In this document: piece by piece, positions 43,518 to 52,242 of the stretch
How positions within the stretch are numbered: position 1 is the first letter of the stretch
Layout of the letters: the number at the start of each line of letters is the position of its first letter
Origin: Clostridia bacterium
Lineage (GTDB): Bacteria > Bacillota > Clostridia > Christensenellales > Aristaeellaceae
Direction: 5' to 3'
Length of the DNA: 64,000 bases
NCBI GenBank assembly: GCA_900769075.1
Contig: CAAGFE010000065.1
Coordinates: 1 to 64,000, forward strand
Made by a program: the position numbers and the translations under genes
The notes under the pieces: model-generated
Seen by the model: the letters and a program-made list of their open reading frames with translations, nothing else
Told to the model about the DNA's origin: nothing
Databases searched by the model: none

Positions 43518-44236
43518 AAATCTGTATCACCAACGATGACGGCATCCACAGCGAGGGCCTGCTGCGCCTGGTGCAGTGGGCGGGCAGGCTGGGGGAGGTC
43601 ATCGTGTACGCGCCCAAGGTGGAGCAGAGCGCAAAATCCCACGCGGTTCAGATTCACCATGCCTATCAGGTGAAGCCGGCGGATGTGCCGGGTGCTGTCC
43701 GCGCCTACGCGGTGGATTCCACCCCGGCGGATTGCGTGCGCATTGCCGTCCTGGGCAGGCATGAGCAGTTCGACCTGGTGATCTCCGGGATCAACCGGGG
43801 GCTGAATATCGGCCAGGACATCATCTATTCTGGGACGGTCAGTGCCGCCATGGAGGCGGTTGCCCTGGGGATTCCGGGCCTGGCGCTCTCCACGGAGCCG
43901 GAGAGCTTCGATGCCGCCATCGCAAACCTGGATCGCGTGTGGGACTACATTCGCGCCCGTGACCTGTTTGCGCATGCCTGGCTGTGGAATGTGAACATTC
44001 CCCTGGATACCACCGGGGAGATCATCCTCACGCGCCAGGGCGGGCCCTACTATTCCGATGAGTTCGGCCTGGAGCCGGATGACATGTACCGCCCGCTGGG
44101 CAAGGATGTGTATACGCCCCGGGAGAATTCCGACTTTGACACGGACTGCACCCTGCGCGACCGCCGCATTTCCATCACGCCCCTGACCATCGACCGCACG
44201 GACTGGAAGGCCTATCAGGCGCTGAAAGATGAATAA
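43514..44236 (+). CDS. surE: 5'/3'-nucleotidase SurE
   Basis: The 240-residue protein begins MKICITNDDGIHSEGLLRL, the metal-binding NDDG of SurE, followed by VYAPKVEQSAKSHAV, VDSTPADCVRIA, SGINRGLNIGQDIIYSGTVSAAMEA and the C-terminal DTDCTLRDRRISITPL. It removes phosphate from nucleoside monophosphates. ATG at 43514 is preferred over 43508, since GAGGG lies six bases upstream. It is co-transcribed with two NrnA-like enzymes whose product would be AMP. Confidence 0.94.
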   Translation: MKICITNDDGIHSEGLLRLVQWAGRLGEVIVYAPKVEQSAKSHAVQIHHAYQVKPADVPGAVRAYAVDSTPADCVRIAVLGRHEQFDLVISGINRGLNIGQDIIYSGTVSAAMEAVALGIPGLALSTEPESFDAAIANLDRVWDYIRARDLFAHAWLWNVNIPLDTTGEIILTRQGGPYYSDEFGLEPDDMYRPLGKDVYTPRENSDFDTDCTLRDRRISITPLTIDRTDWKAYQALKDE

Positions 44237-44242
44237 CGAAAA

Positions 44243-44273
44243 GCCGCATCCCGTCAAAAGGATGCGGCTTCTT
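44243..44273. terminator. bidirectional terminator between surE and the OB-repeat gene
   Basis: GCCGCATCC at 44243-44251 pairs with GGATGCGGC at 44260-44268. TTCTTC follows on the plus strand and CTTTTCG on the minus strand. Confidence 0.7.
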
Positions 44274-44302
44274 CATGGGTTGAAACGAATGCGGCAGGGG
44301 GA

Positions 44303-45628
44303 TTACTCCGCCTTGACCACAGCGTCCAGAGAGCAGCCCTTGTCGAACTCAATGGTGCCCTTGTAGTTCTTGATGATGCCGGTGACGGTGATGGTATCGC
44401 CAATCGCCAGGCCCTCAGCACCTTCGCCAGCCAGGCGGTAGCACTGGATCTTGTAATCCTCCAGGCCGGCCACCACCATGTCGACGGTGATGTTCTTGTA
44501 ATCAGCGCTGTACGCGGTGGGGATGCCCACGATCACACCGGTCAGGGTGGCGGACTTCTCCATCGCCAGGCCGGCTTCCAGGGTGTAAGCGTTCATCAGG
44601 GTGCGAACATCCTTGGCGGAGCCGTAGGGGATCAGCTTGCAGCCCTTGTCAAACTCGATGGTGCCCTTGTAGTTCTTGATGGTGCCCCACACGCCGATCT
44701 TGTCGCCCACAGCCAGGGCGGCAGCGCCTTCGCCGGTCAGGCGGTAGCACATGATGGGCTGCTCGGTCTTGGCGTCGCAGACGATGGTGACGGTGATGTT
44801 GCCGTACTGATCGGACCAGGCGGTGTCGACCTTGACGATCTCACCTTCCAGCGCGGTGGGGGCGGTCATGGCAGCGCCCGCTTCCAGGGCGTAGGCAGCG
44901 TCCAGATAAGCGGCCTGGGAAACGATCTCGCCAAAGCCGATCAGCTGGCAGCCCTTGTCGAATTCGATGGTGCCCTTGTAGTTCTTCAGCGTGCCTTCGA
45001 CGGTGATCCGGTCGCCCACCTTCAGGTCAGCCACGCCCTCGCCGGACAGGCGGTAGCACTGGATCGGCTGGTCGGCCAGGTCGCCGATCTGGATATCCAC
45101 GGTGATGTTGCCGTACTGCTCGGAGTAGGGGGTGGGGATCCGCACGATGGTGCCGTACAGGCGCTGGGACTCCTCCATGGCCAGGCCGCTTTCCAGGGTG
45201 TAGGCGGCAGCGACGATCTCCTCGTAGCTCAGGCCTTCCAGGATCATGGCGGCGGGCACCCGGTGAGTGAAGGTGACGGCCGCAGTCTCACCGGAAACAG
45301 GGGAGGTGATGGTGCCGGTCAGAACGTAGGTGACCTCTTCGGGGTTCTTGTCGTCCACGTCGATGGTCACCATGCCGTCTTCCTTGACGATGATTTTCAC
45401 GGTGTCGCTGTCAGCGGTCCAGGTCACGGGGTAGGAGGTGCCGCCGATGTTGACGGAGCCGACCACGTCGTAGTCGGTCATGGTGGTTTCGGGGCTGTTC
45501 TTGTACATGGTGCGCAGGTAGGAACGAGCGTTGCTCAGGTAGGGATCGGTCACAGCCTCCGCACATGCGCCGAAGCACACGGTGGTGGCCAGGGCGATCA
45601 GCGCGATCAAAGCAATCAGCTTCTTCAT
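44303..45628 (-). CDS. secreted protein with three OB-fold-like repeats
   Basis: The 441-residue protein has a signal peptide (KKLIALIALIALATTVCFGA), an Ig-like region (residues about 45-130) and three tandem repeats of about 100 residues. Each repeat runs from YTLESGLAM through an IxIPTAYSxxYxNITVD-type strand pair and QCYRL/GEG to VGDxITVxGxxKNYKGTIEFDKGC. The last motif, NYKGTIEFDKGC, is identical in all three. The pattern fits an OB-fold, as in exported nucleic-acid or oligosaccharide binders. It is the last gene of the operon containing a secreted nuclease and an ABC importer. Confidence 0.75.
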   Translation of the reverse strand: MKKLIALIALIALATTVCFGACAEAVTDPYLSNARSYLRTMYKNSPETTMTDYDVVGSVNIGGTSYPVTWTADSDTVKIIVKEDGMVTIDVDDKNPEEVTYVLTGTITSPVSGETAAVTFTHRVPAAMILEGLSYEEIVAAAYTLESGLAMEESQRLYGTIVRIPTPYSEQYGNITVDIQIGDLADQPIQCYRLSGEGVADLKVGDRITVEGTLKNYKGTIEFDKGCQLIGFGEIVSQAAYLDAAYALEAGAAMTAPTALEGEIVKVDTAWSDQYGNITVTIVCDAKTEQPIMCYRLTGEGAAALAVGDKIGVWGTIKNYKGTIEFDKGCKLIPYGSAKDVRTLMNAYTLEAGLAMEKSATLTGVIVGIPTAYSADYKNITVDMVVAGLEDYKIQCYRLAGEGAEGLAIGDTITVTGIIKNYKGTIEFDKGCSLDAVVKAE

Positions 45629-45651
45629 AGTGATAGCTCCTTTATCTGTCG

Positions 45652-46965
45652 TTAGTCATGAATGGTGATGCCGCCCAGGGTGAACACCTTCACTTGGTAC
45701 TGGCCTTCAAAGTAATCCACAATGCCCCTCACGTCGATGACCTTCCCGGCGAGCAGGTCTTCCGTCACAAGCCTGCCGTCCGCGCCGTAGAGCGGAACGG
45801 TGCGCACATGCACGGTGATGCCGTCGCTGTCGCAATGCAGGGTCATCGCGCCGCGGGAGGAAGAGTCCTGATCCGTGGTGGTGTAAACCTGCCTGACGGT
45901 CAGGTTCTTCATCTCGATGGAGGTGCCCAGCACCAATTCGGCGTAGTCAAACACCTGCACGCCGTCCTCGCGGTCGATGCTGACCCGGCTGACGAAGGTC
46001 TCCGCGTCGGTCGGCACGAAGGCGGGGGTATGCCCCTGGGAAAGCTTCTGAATGTTGCCGGGATCGTTGGGCTTCATCATCCGGTAGGTGAGGCCGGAAA
46101 CCTGCCAGGTACCGCCGGTTTCGTAGTATTGAACCGTGCCGACGATGCGGGCTTCGTTGCCCACCGACAGGATGTTCAGCCCCGCGCCGGAAAGCCCGAA
46201 GCCGTAGTACACGGTCATGCCGTAGTACAGGCCGGTTTCCTCGTCGTAGCTCTCCACATACACGGCATTGTTGTTGTTCATGGTGATGATGCCGCTGAAG
46301 GCCACCTTGATGCCGTTGTAGGCTTCCACGTTGGTCCGCAGCTCCCGGAGCGTCAGCTCCACCGCGTCGCCGTAGTAGAAGTCGGGATCCTTCTGGCCGG
46401 AATAGAGGTTGAGCTTGAAGGAACGGGCCTGATTCAGCGCCTGCATGCAGATGGTGCCGTAGCGGTTGTTCGCCGTGGAGTTGGCGATGGCCAGGCCATT
46501 TTGAAGGATTTCCAGGTTCAGGTTCCGATAGGCCCTTTCGCCGGGCAGACGGTACCAGACCCAAACGAGGTGGCGTTCACTGGTGGAATCGAGGTTCCAC
46601 TTGCCGTTGTCGGATTCCAGCCAGATGGATTCCGCCCGGCTCAGCCTTTCGCGGGTGAAGGCGGAGGCCTTCTTGCCGTATTCCTCGATCTTTCCGGTGG
46701 ATTCGGGGGTGTTGATGGCCAGGAACCGGGCCTTGAGCACGCCGGATTCGCAGATCTGCTCATCCACATGGAAGTGCACGGTGTCGCCGTCAACGAAGTT
46801 TTTCACGGTTGCCTCCGTCTTCACCGTTTCGGAAGCCCGGTTGAAATCCAGCTGGGCAACGTAGTCGATGAAATCCGCCTGCTCTGCCAGCGCGGAAAAA
46901 GGCAATTGCGCGCAGAGCAGACAGATGAGGGAGAGGAGGCAAGTCAGCGCTTGATGCTTTTTCAT
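45652..46965 (-). CDS. secreted staphylococcal-nuclease-like protein with OB domains
   Basis: The 437-residue protein has a signal peptide (LTCLLSLICLLCAQLPFSALA) and an SNase domain (about 50-190): VKNFVDGDTVHFHV, LKARFLAINTPEST, EYGKKASAFTRERL and RHLVWVWY, followed by NLNLEILQNGLAIAN. These hold the calcium-binding acids and arginines of thermonuclease. Two further beta-rich regions (for example AFSGIITMNNNNAVYV and VIDVRGIVDYFEGQYQVKV) look like OB domains. It should cleave DNA or RNA outside the cell. It lies 11 bases downstream of the solute-binding protein gene in the same operon. Confidence 0.82.
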   Translation of the reverse strand: MKKHQALTCLLSLICLLCAQLPFSALAEQADFIDYVAQLDFNRASETVKTEATVKNFVDGDTVHFHVDEQICESGVLKARFLAINTPESTGKIEEYGKKASAFTRERLSRAESIWLESDNGKWNLDSTSERHLVWVWYRLPGERAYRNLNLEILQNGLAIANSTANNRYGTICMQALNQARSFKLNLYSGQKDPDFYYGDAVELTLRELRTNVEAYNGIKVAFSGIITMNNNNAVYVESYDEETGLYYGMTVYYGFGLSGAGLNILSVGNEARIVGTVQYYETGGTWQVSGLTYRMMKPNDPGNIQKLSQGHTPAFVPTDAETFVSRVSIDREDGVQVFDYAELVLGTSIEMKNLTVRQVYTTTDQDSSSRGAMTLHCDSDGITVHVRTVPLYGADGRLVTEDLLAGKVIDVRGIVDYFEGQYQVKVFTLGGITIHD

Positions 46966-46976
46966 GGTGCTTCAGC

Positions 46977-48335
46977 TTACCAGATCGCGTATTCGCACTC
47001 GTCGATGGCGTCCTGGAAGATGTCGTCGATCACAGCGTCAATGTTCTTGGCGGGCAGGGCCTTGGTGACAATGTTGCCGACCTGGTCGCGGGCCTCGGAG
47101 GAACCGTTGAAGGCGGGGGAGGTGTAGTAGGCGTCAGCCTGCTCCAGGCAGACCTTCGCGGACAGGGCGGACACATAGTCGCCGCCGTTGGCGCTGGCCA
47201 GGAAATCGGCGTACACGGGATTCTCGGAAACGCTCTTGATGACGGGCACATAGCCGGAGGCCATGGAGAACTCAGCCTGGAACTCGACGGTGGTGGTCAG
47301 GTACTTCACAAACAGCCAGGAGGCGATGACTTCCTGGGGGGTGCTCTTCTTGAAGATGCACAGGCTGGGGCCCTGGGAAATGACCTTGGGGTTGGAAGCG
47401 TCCGCCTGGGGAATGGTGGCGATGCCGACCTCGAAGGGGTAGGTGCCGTCCGCGCCCTTGGTGGGACGCTGGTAGGTCGCGCCGGCGGAGGAGCCGATGG
47501 ACATGTAGGACTTGACCTCGTCCGTGGAGGTGAACAGGCCGGAGGTGTAAGCGCCGTACAGGGTCTGGGTGGTCAGGTAGCCCTTCTGGTACCAATCGTT
47601 AAAGCGCTTGATGAAGGCCTTGTTGGTGTCGTTGTCAAACAGGAAGTTGGGCGCGGTGGCGGAGGTGTAGGGGCTCTGGAGCTGTTCGCACATGGTGATG
47701 AACCAGTTGGCCTCGGAGTCATAGCCCAGCGGGATGGACTTGGGGTCGATCTGCTTGATCTTGGCGCAGACTTCCTCCATCTCGTCCCAGGTGGTGGGAA
47801 CGGTCAGATTGTTCTGCTCGAAGAAGGTCTTGTTGTAGTACAGCACCTCGGTGGACTTGGACAGCGGCAGGGTGTACATCTGGCCGTCGCCGAACATGGC
47901 GCCTTCCGCGTAGTAGCCGGGGATGAAGTCTGCCTTCTGCTCGGCGGTCAGGCCGACGGCAGGGCTGTTGATCAGCTCGTCCAGGGGCTGCACGGCCATG
48001 GCCAGGTTGTACATGGCGACGTGATCCTGGTAGCAGTAGGCAATGTTGGGCTGAGCGCCAACGGTGATTTCGGTGGCGATCTGGTCACGCACATCGTCGT
48101 AGCTGCCCACGGAGGTGTACTCGATGTGGATGTTGGGGTAGATGGCATTGAACTCGGCAATATAGGCGTCCAGCACGGCGGTCAGGTTGGAGCCCATAGT
48201 ATGATAGAAGCGGATGGTGACCTCGCTTCCGTCATAGCCGGCGTCGAATGCGGAGGCGGAAGCGGTGGTCAGGCCCAGCATGGAGGTCATGATCAGCGCA
48301 ATCGCCAGGGCGATGGAGAGGAACTTCTTCATCAT
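46977..48335 (-). CDS. ABC importer extracellular solute-binding protein (CUT1/UgpB-like)
   Basis: The 452-residue protein has a signal peptide (FLSIALAIALIMTSMLGLTT) without an obvious lipobox cysteine at the cleavage site. Family-1 binding-protein features follow: EVTIRFYHTMGSN, YPNIHIEYTSVGSYDD, MYTLPLSKSTEVLYYNKTFF and the hinge-region WLFVKYLTT. The family binds sugars or glycerol-phosphate compounds. The adjacent nuclease genes suggest a nucleotide-derived or phosphorylated ligand, which is inference. Lack of a lipobox would be odd for a Gram-positive binding protein. Confidence 0.88.
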   Translation of the reverse strand: MMKKFLSIALAIALIMTSMLGLTTASASAFDAGYDGSEVTIRFYHTMGSNLTAVLDAYIAEFNAIYPNIHIEYTSVGSYDDVRDQIATEITVGAQPNIAYCYQDHVAMYNLAMAVQPLDELINSPAVGLTAEQKADFIPGYYAEGAMFGDGQMYTLPLSKSTEVLYYNKTFFEQNNLTVPTTWDEMEEVCAKIKQIDPKSIPLGYDSEANWFITMCEQLQSPYTSATAPNFLFDNDTNKAFIKRFNDWYQKGYLTTQTLYGAYTSGLFTSTDEVKSYMSIGSSAGATYQRPTKGADGTYPFEVGIATIPQADASNPKVISQGPSLCIFKKSTPQEVIASWLFVKYLTTTVEFQAEFSMASGYVPVIKSVSENPVYADFLASANGGDYVSALSAKVCLEQADAYYTSPAFNGSSEARDQVGNIVTKALPAKNIDAVIDDIFQDAIDECEYAIW

Positions 48336-48372
48336 GGATTACCTTCCTTTCTTGCGTTGGGAGAACTTATGT

Positions 48373-48392
48373 AAAAGGCGAAATTGCCTTTT
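48373..48392 (-). promoter_or_regulatory. intercistronic hairpin
   Basis: AAAAGGC at 48373-48379 pairs with GCCTTTT at 48386-48392, overlapping the permease stop. In minus-strand RNA the stem ends in four U. It may be a leaky terminator or a 3' stabiliser that sets the ratio of binding protein to permease. Confidence 0.5.
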
Positions 48393-49284
48393 ATCCCTTG
48401 ATGCCGCTGCGGCTCACACCGCTCATGATGTATTTGCGCAGGAAAACAAAGACCAGGAACAGGGGCAGGCTGACCAGCGCGACCGCGGCCATCTGCACGG
48501 GGTAGTTCACGTCGCCGGAGGTTTCGGTGAAGGCGTTGCGCAGACCGTTGGTGATCATGCGGTGGGCCTCGTCGTTGGCGACCAGCCGGGGCCAGATGTA
48601 GGAGTTCCACGCGCCCATCATCTTCAGGATGGTGATGGAGATCAGCGTGGGCAGCGCCAGGGGCACCATGACCTTCCACAGGTACTTGAAATCGGAGGTG
48701 CCGTCCACCTTTGCCGCCAGGTACAGCTCGTTGGGGATCTGCAGGAAGTTCTGGCGCAGGAGGTAGATGTAGAACACGCTCACCAGGAAGGGGACGATCA
48801 GCACTGTGTAGGTGTTGATCCAGCCAAACTGGGTGACGGTGGCGTAGTTGGTGATGGTGAACAGCTCGCCGGGGATCATCATCGTGGCCAGCAGCGCCGC
48901 GAAGAGCAAGTTCTTGCCCTTGAACTCAAGGCGCGCGAAGGCAAAGGCGGTCAGGATGGTGATGATCAGCGACAGGATGGTGGACACCAGGCCCACGTAC
49001 ATCGTGTTCATGAACAGCGTCCCGAGGCTGGCGGTGGTGAACGCGTCCACATAGTTGGACAGGACGATCTGCTGGGGCCAGAAGGTGGGGACGGACAGGC
49101 GGTATTCCGAAAGGGACTTCACGGAGGAGATCAGCATCCAGTAGAAGGGAAACAGCACGATCAGCGCCATCGCGATCAGGAACACATAGGTTCCCACGAG
49201 AACCAGCAGCTTCATGGCCTTCTGCAGTATGGATACCTTCTGCATGTTTTTTGCATGCATTACAACGTTCGCATTCTCAGACAT
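48391..49284 (-). CDS. ABC importer permease, UgpE/MalG type
   Basis: The 297-residue protein has six predicted helices and the inner-membrane permease EAA loop ELYLAAKVDGTSDFKYLWKVMVPLALP, which docks on the ATPase. It forms the channel with the UgpA-type permease ten bases upstream in the operon. GAGAGG precedes the ATG. Confidence 0.93.
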   Translation of the reverse strand: MSENANVVMHAKNMQKVSILQKAMKLLVLVGTYVFLIAMALIVLFPFYWMLISSVKSLSEYRLSVPTFWPQQIVLSNYVDAFTTASLGTLFMNTMYVGLVSTILSLIITILTAFAFARLEFKGKNLLFAALLATMMIPGELFTITNYATVTQFGWINTYTVLIVPFLVSVFYIYLLRQNFLQIPNELYLAAKVDGTSDFKYLWKVMVPLALPTLISITILKMMGAWNSYIWPRLVANDEAHRMITNGLRNAFTETSGDVNYPVQMAAVALVSLPLFLVFVFLRKYIMSGVSRSGIKG

Positions 49285-49294
49285 ACTGCACCTC

Positions 49295-50239
49295 TCAATA
49301 ATGGACGCGCTTCTTGGAGACCTGCATGTTGATCAGGGTCACCACAAGGATGATGCCGAACAGGATCAGCGCCGCGGCGCTGGCCAGGCCCTGACGGTTG
49401 GTGCTCAGCGCGTCATAAATGAATCCGACCATGGTGTTCAGGCGGCCGGCGTCATCGGGCGGGCCCATCTTTTCACCGAAGATACCCACGATGCTGGTAT
49501 ATTCCTTGAAGCCCCCGATGAAGCCGGTGATGACCACATAGGCCAGCATGGGGGAGAGCAGCGGCACGGTGATGCGGGTGAAAACGCGGCGGCGGGGGGT
49601 GCCGTCCACCTTGGCAGCGTCGTAGTACTGCTTGTTGATGGACTGGAGGCCGCCCAGCAGCACCAGAATCTTGAAGGGCAGGGCATTCCATACGATGTAG
49701 ACCACCATGACGGTGATGTTGGCCCAGTAGGAGGAGCCGGCGTTGATCCAGTTGATGTGCTTGCCGCCGAAGAACTCAATCACATTGTTGATGATGCCTG
49801 CGGTCACGACGATCTCGTTCTCCGTGCCGTAGAAGCTGCCGACGATGTTGAACATCGCGGCGAACACCATGCCGATGGCGATGGAGTTGGTCACATAGGG
49901 CAGGAAGAAGATGGTCTGAAGCGTGCGCTGCAGGGGCTTGATGGAGTTGAGCGCCACAGCGATCAGCAGCGCGAGGATGGTGGAAATCGGCACCGTCAGC
50001 ACGCACAGGAGGATGGTGTTGTACAGCGTGGAGGTGAACTTCTTGTAGGCCAGCACCTTGGTGAAGTTGCCGAAGCCGATGTTGAAGGTTGCGCCCGCAG
50101 CCGCCTTCAGCCCGCTGTATCCCTCGAGCAGGGACATGCGCACGGTGTTGATGATGGGCCAGACGGTGAAAACCAGCAGGATGATGATTGCCGGCGCCAG
50201 GTACAGCCATGCTTTCCACTGGTGTTTGCTTTCAACCAT
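49295..50239 (-). CDS. ABC importer permease, UgpA/MalF type
   Basis: The 314-residue protein has six helices and the EAA-type loop QYYDAAKVDGTPRRRVFTRITVPLLSP. It is a CUT1-family integral subunit. Its start codon lies one base beyond the ATPase gene stop, a coupled arrangement. Confidence 0.93.
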   Translation of the reverse strand: MVESKHQWKAWLYLAPAIIILLVFTVWPIINTVRMSLLEGYSGLKAAAGATFNIGFGNFTKVLAYKKFTSTLYNTILLCVLTVPISTILALLIAVALNSIKPLQRTLQTIFFLPYVTNSIAIGMVFAAMFNIVGSFYGTENEIVVTAGIINNVIEFFGGKHINWINAGSSYWANITVMVVYIVWNALPFKILVLLGGLQSINKQYYDAAKVDGTPRRRVFTRITVPLLSPMLAYVVITGFIGGFKEYTSIVGIFGEKMGPPDDAGRLNTMVGFIYDALSTNRQGLASAAALILFGIILVVTLINMQVSKKRVHY

Positions 50240-50240
50240 T

Positions 50241-51350
50241 TCACTTCACCTCGCCGACCGGGATGCGCGCCTCGGTTTCCTTGCTGAACAGGAATACCTT
50301 GTGGGGCTTGAGGCTGTAGCGAACGTCGCCGGAGGCAACGTTGACATTGTTGTTGTCCGCGTTGATGATGGAGCGGACCAGGGGATTGACGGAGGCCTCG
50401 TTGGTGGAAACAATGCTCACGTCCCGGCCCATAACCTCCACGTTGACGGGCTTGCAGTGCATCGGGCCGTTTTCGTCCAGGATGAAGCCTTCGGGACGGA
50501 TGCCGACGATGACTTCCTGATCGTCCGCGCCGGGCACATCCAGCACGCAGTCCTCGCCGATGAACAGCTTGCCGCCCTCGACCATGCCGGAGAACACGTT
50601 GATCGGCGGCGTGCCCAGGAACTTCGCCACGAACAGGTTCGCGGGATTGTCGTACACCTCCTGGGGCTGACCGATCTGTTGCACCACGCCCAGCTTCATC
50701 ACGACGATCATGTCGGAGATGGACATGGCTTCCTCCTGGTCATGGGTGACGAACACGGTGGTGATGCCGGTTTCCTTCTGGATGCGGCGGATCTCCTCGC
50801 GGGTCTGGAGGCGCAGCCGTGCGTCCAGGTTGGACAGGGGCTCATCCAGCAGCAGCACGCGGGGCATCTTCACCAGCGCGCGGGCGATGGCGACGCGCTG
50901 CTGCTGACCGCCGGACAGCTCGCTGGGCTTGCGCTCCATCAGCTCGTCGATCTGCACCAGCCGGGCGACCTCGTAGGCGCGCTCAATCATGGCCTCCTTG
51001 GTCATCTTGTCCTTTCCCTTGAGGTTCTGCAGGGGGAACATGATGTTCTGCTTGACGGTCATGTGGGGATACAGGGCGTAGTTCTGGAAAACCAGACCAA
51101 TGCCGCGGTTTTCGGTGGAAAGCTCGGTCACATCATCCTCGCCGAAGAAGATCTTGCCGGAGGTGGGCTTCTGCAGGCCGGAGATCATGCACAGCGTGGT
51201 GGACTTGCCGCAGCCGGAGGGGCCGAGCAGGCCGATGAGCCTGCCGTCCGGGATGGTGAAGTTGAAGTTGTTGACCGCAACCACTTCCTCGCCGGACTTC
51301 TTGTTTCTGCTGGGGAAGATCTTCGTCAGGTTTTCCAGTACGATTTTCAT
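50241..51350 (-). CDS. ABC importer ATPase, UgpC/MsmX type
   Basis: The 369-residue protein has Walker A GPSGCGKST, signature LSGGQQQRVAIARALV, Walker B VLLLDEPLSNLDARLR and the switch His in FVTHDQEEAMS. A C-terminal TOBE/MalK-like OB domain follows (IVGIRPEGFI). It energises the CUT1 importer encoded downstream. ATG at 51350 follows AAAGGAAAGGG; an ATG six bases upstream is in frame. Confidence 0.94.
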   Translation of the reverse strand: MKIVLENLTKIFPSRNKKSGEEVVAVNNFNFTIPDGRLIGLLGPSGCGKSTTLCMISGLQKPTSGKIFFGEDDVTELSTENRGIGLVFQNYALYPHMTVKQNIMFPLQNLKGKDKMTKEAMIERAYEVARLVQIDELMERKPSELSGGQQQRVAIARALVKMPRVLLLDEPLSNLDARLRLQTREEIRRIQKETGITTVFVTHDQEEAMSISDMIVVMKLGVVQQIGQPQEVYDNPANLFVAKFLGTPPINVFSGMVEGGKLFIGEDCVLDVPGADDQEVIVGIRPEGFILDENGPMHCKPVNVEVMGRDVSIVSTNEASVNPLVRSIINADNNNVNVASGDVRYSLKPHKVFLFSKETEARIPVGEVK

Positions 51351-51381
51351 GTGCATCCCTTTCCTTTATTAAAGGTTGAAA

Positions 51382-52143
51382 TTAGTACGCCTGGTTGGCC
51401 GCCTTTTGAGCGGCAGCTTTCTGTTTGTATGCAAGGAGCTCCTCGGGGCTGTTAAAGATCATCTGGCTGGCCAGATCGACGGTGACGGTATTGGCCAGCT
51501 TGTCGTGGATGGCGCAGCGTTCCCGCGTGGCGGCCAGCAGCACGATCTCCGCCAGAAGGATGGCGATGATGAACAGCCAGCCAACCGCGCCGATGGCGCC
51601 GAAAAAGAGCATCAGCGCCATGATCACGGGGATCACGGTTTCGATGGCGAACTTGCCCAGCACCGTGCGGATGAACATGCACACGCCGTTGACCCGCACC
51701 CCATTCTGGCGCATCACGCCGATGCCGAAGATCTTTTTGCCGATGGTCTGTCCGTTGCCCAGCGCCAGCGGGACGGCGAAGTCAAGCACCAGATAAGCCA
51801 GCAGCAGGCTGAGGGAAGCGATGACGATCATCAGCTGAAACATCATGCTGTAGGCATACAGGGCTTCCTCGTCCTCGGAGAGCTCCCTGGAGGCCGCTTC
51901 GAGATTCGCCAGCTCGCCGGGGGTCATGGCATCCAGCTGCGCCTGCGTGACGTCGCGGCTCACCCCGTATTTCTCCTCGTAATAGGCATAACGCGTATCC
52001 AGCCGGGCCGAATAGCTGTCATAGTTCAGCACCGCGGACAGGATGCAGGCCATCAGCGTGGCTGCGATGCACAGCAGGATGGCATCCAGCAGCCAGGCAG
52101 ACAGGCGCTTCCACATGCTGGCCCGCTGCAGGTCATAGATCAT
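51382..52143 (-). CDS. RDD-family membrane protein
   Basis: The 253-residue protein has four or more hydrophobic segments. Its RDD start, MWKRLSAWLLDAILLCIAATL (Arg and Asp in helix 1), is followed by QTIGKKIFGIGVMRQNGVRV, typical of the family. RDD proteins are small membrane proteins of mostly unknown function; some affect ion transport. It sits directly before the ATPase in the same operon. Start 52143 is preferred over the in-frame TTG at 52164 because AGAAGGG precedes it. Confidence 0.82.
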   Translation of the reverse strand: MIYDLQRASMWKRLSAWLLDAILLCIAATLMACILSAVLNYDSYSARLDTRYAYYEEKYGVSRDVTQAQLDAMTPGELANLEAASRELSEDEEALYAYSMMFQLMIVIASLSLLLAYLVLDFAVPLALGNGQTIGKKIFGIGVMRQNGVRVNGVCMFIRTVLGKFAIETVIPVIMALMLFFGAIGAVGWLFIIAILLAEIVLLAATRERCAIHDKLANTVTVDLASQMIFNSPEELLAYKQKAAAQKAANQAY

Positions 52144-52242
52144 TCCAGGATCCCTTCTTTTCAAACGGATGGTGGGGACGGCGGCCGCCGGGCCTGACCG
52201 TTCCGCGGGAGATGGGGGGACGGGGTGTGGGCGGATGATGGG

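Noticed and set aside
48265..49332. Plus-strand gene opposite the UgpE-type permease
   Set aside because: The His/Asp/Gly/Gln-rich translation is the antisense shadow of a clear permease gene.
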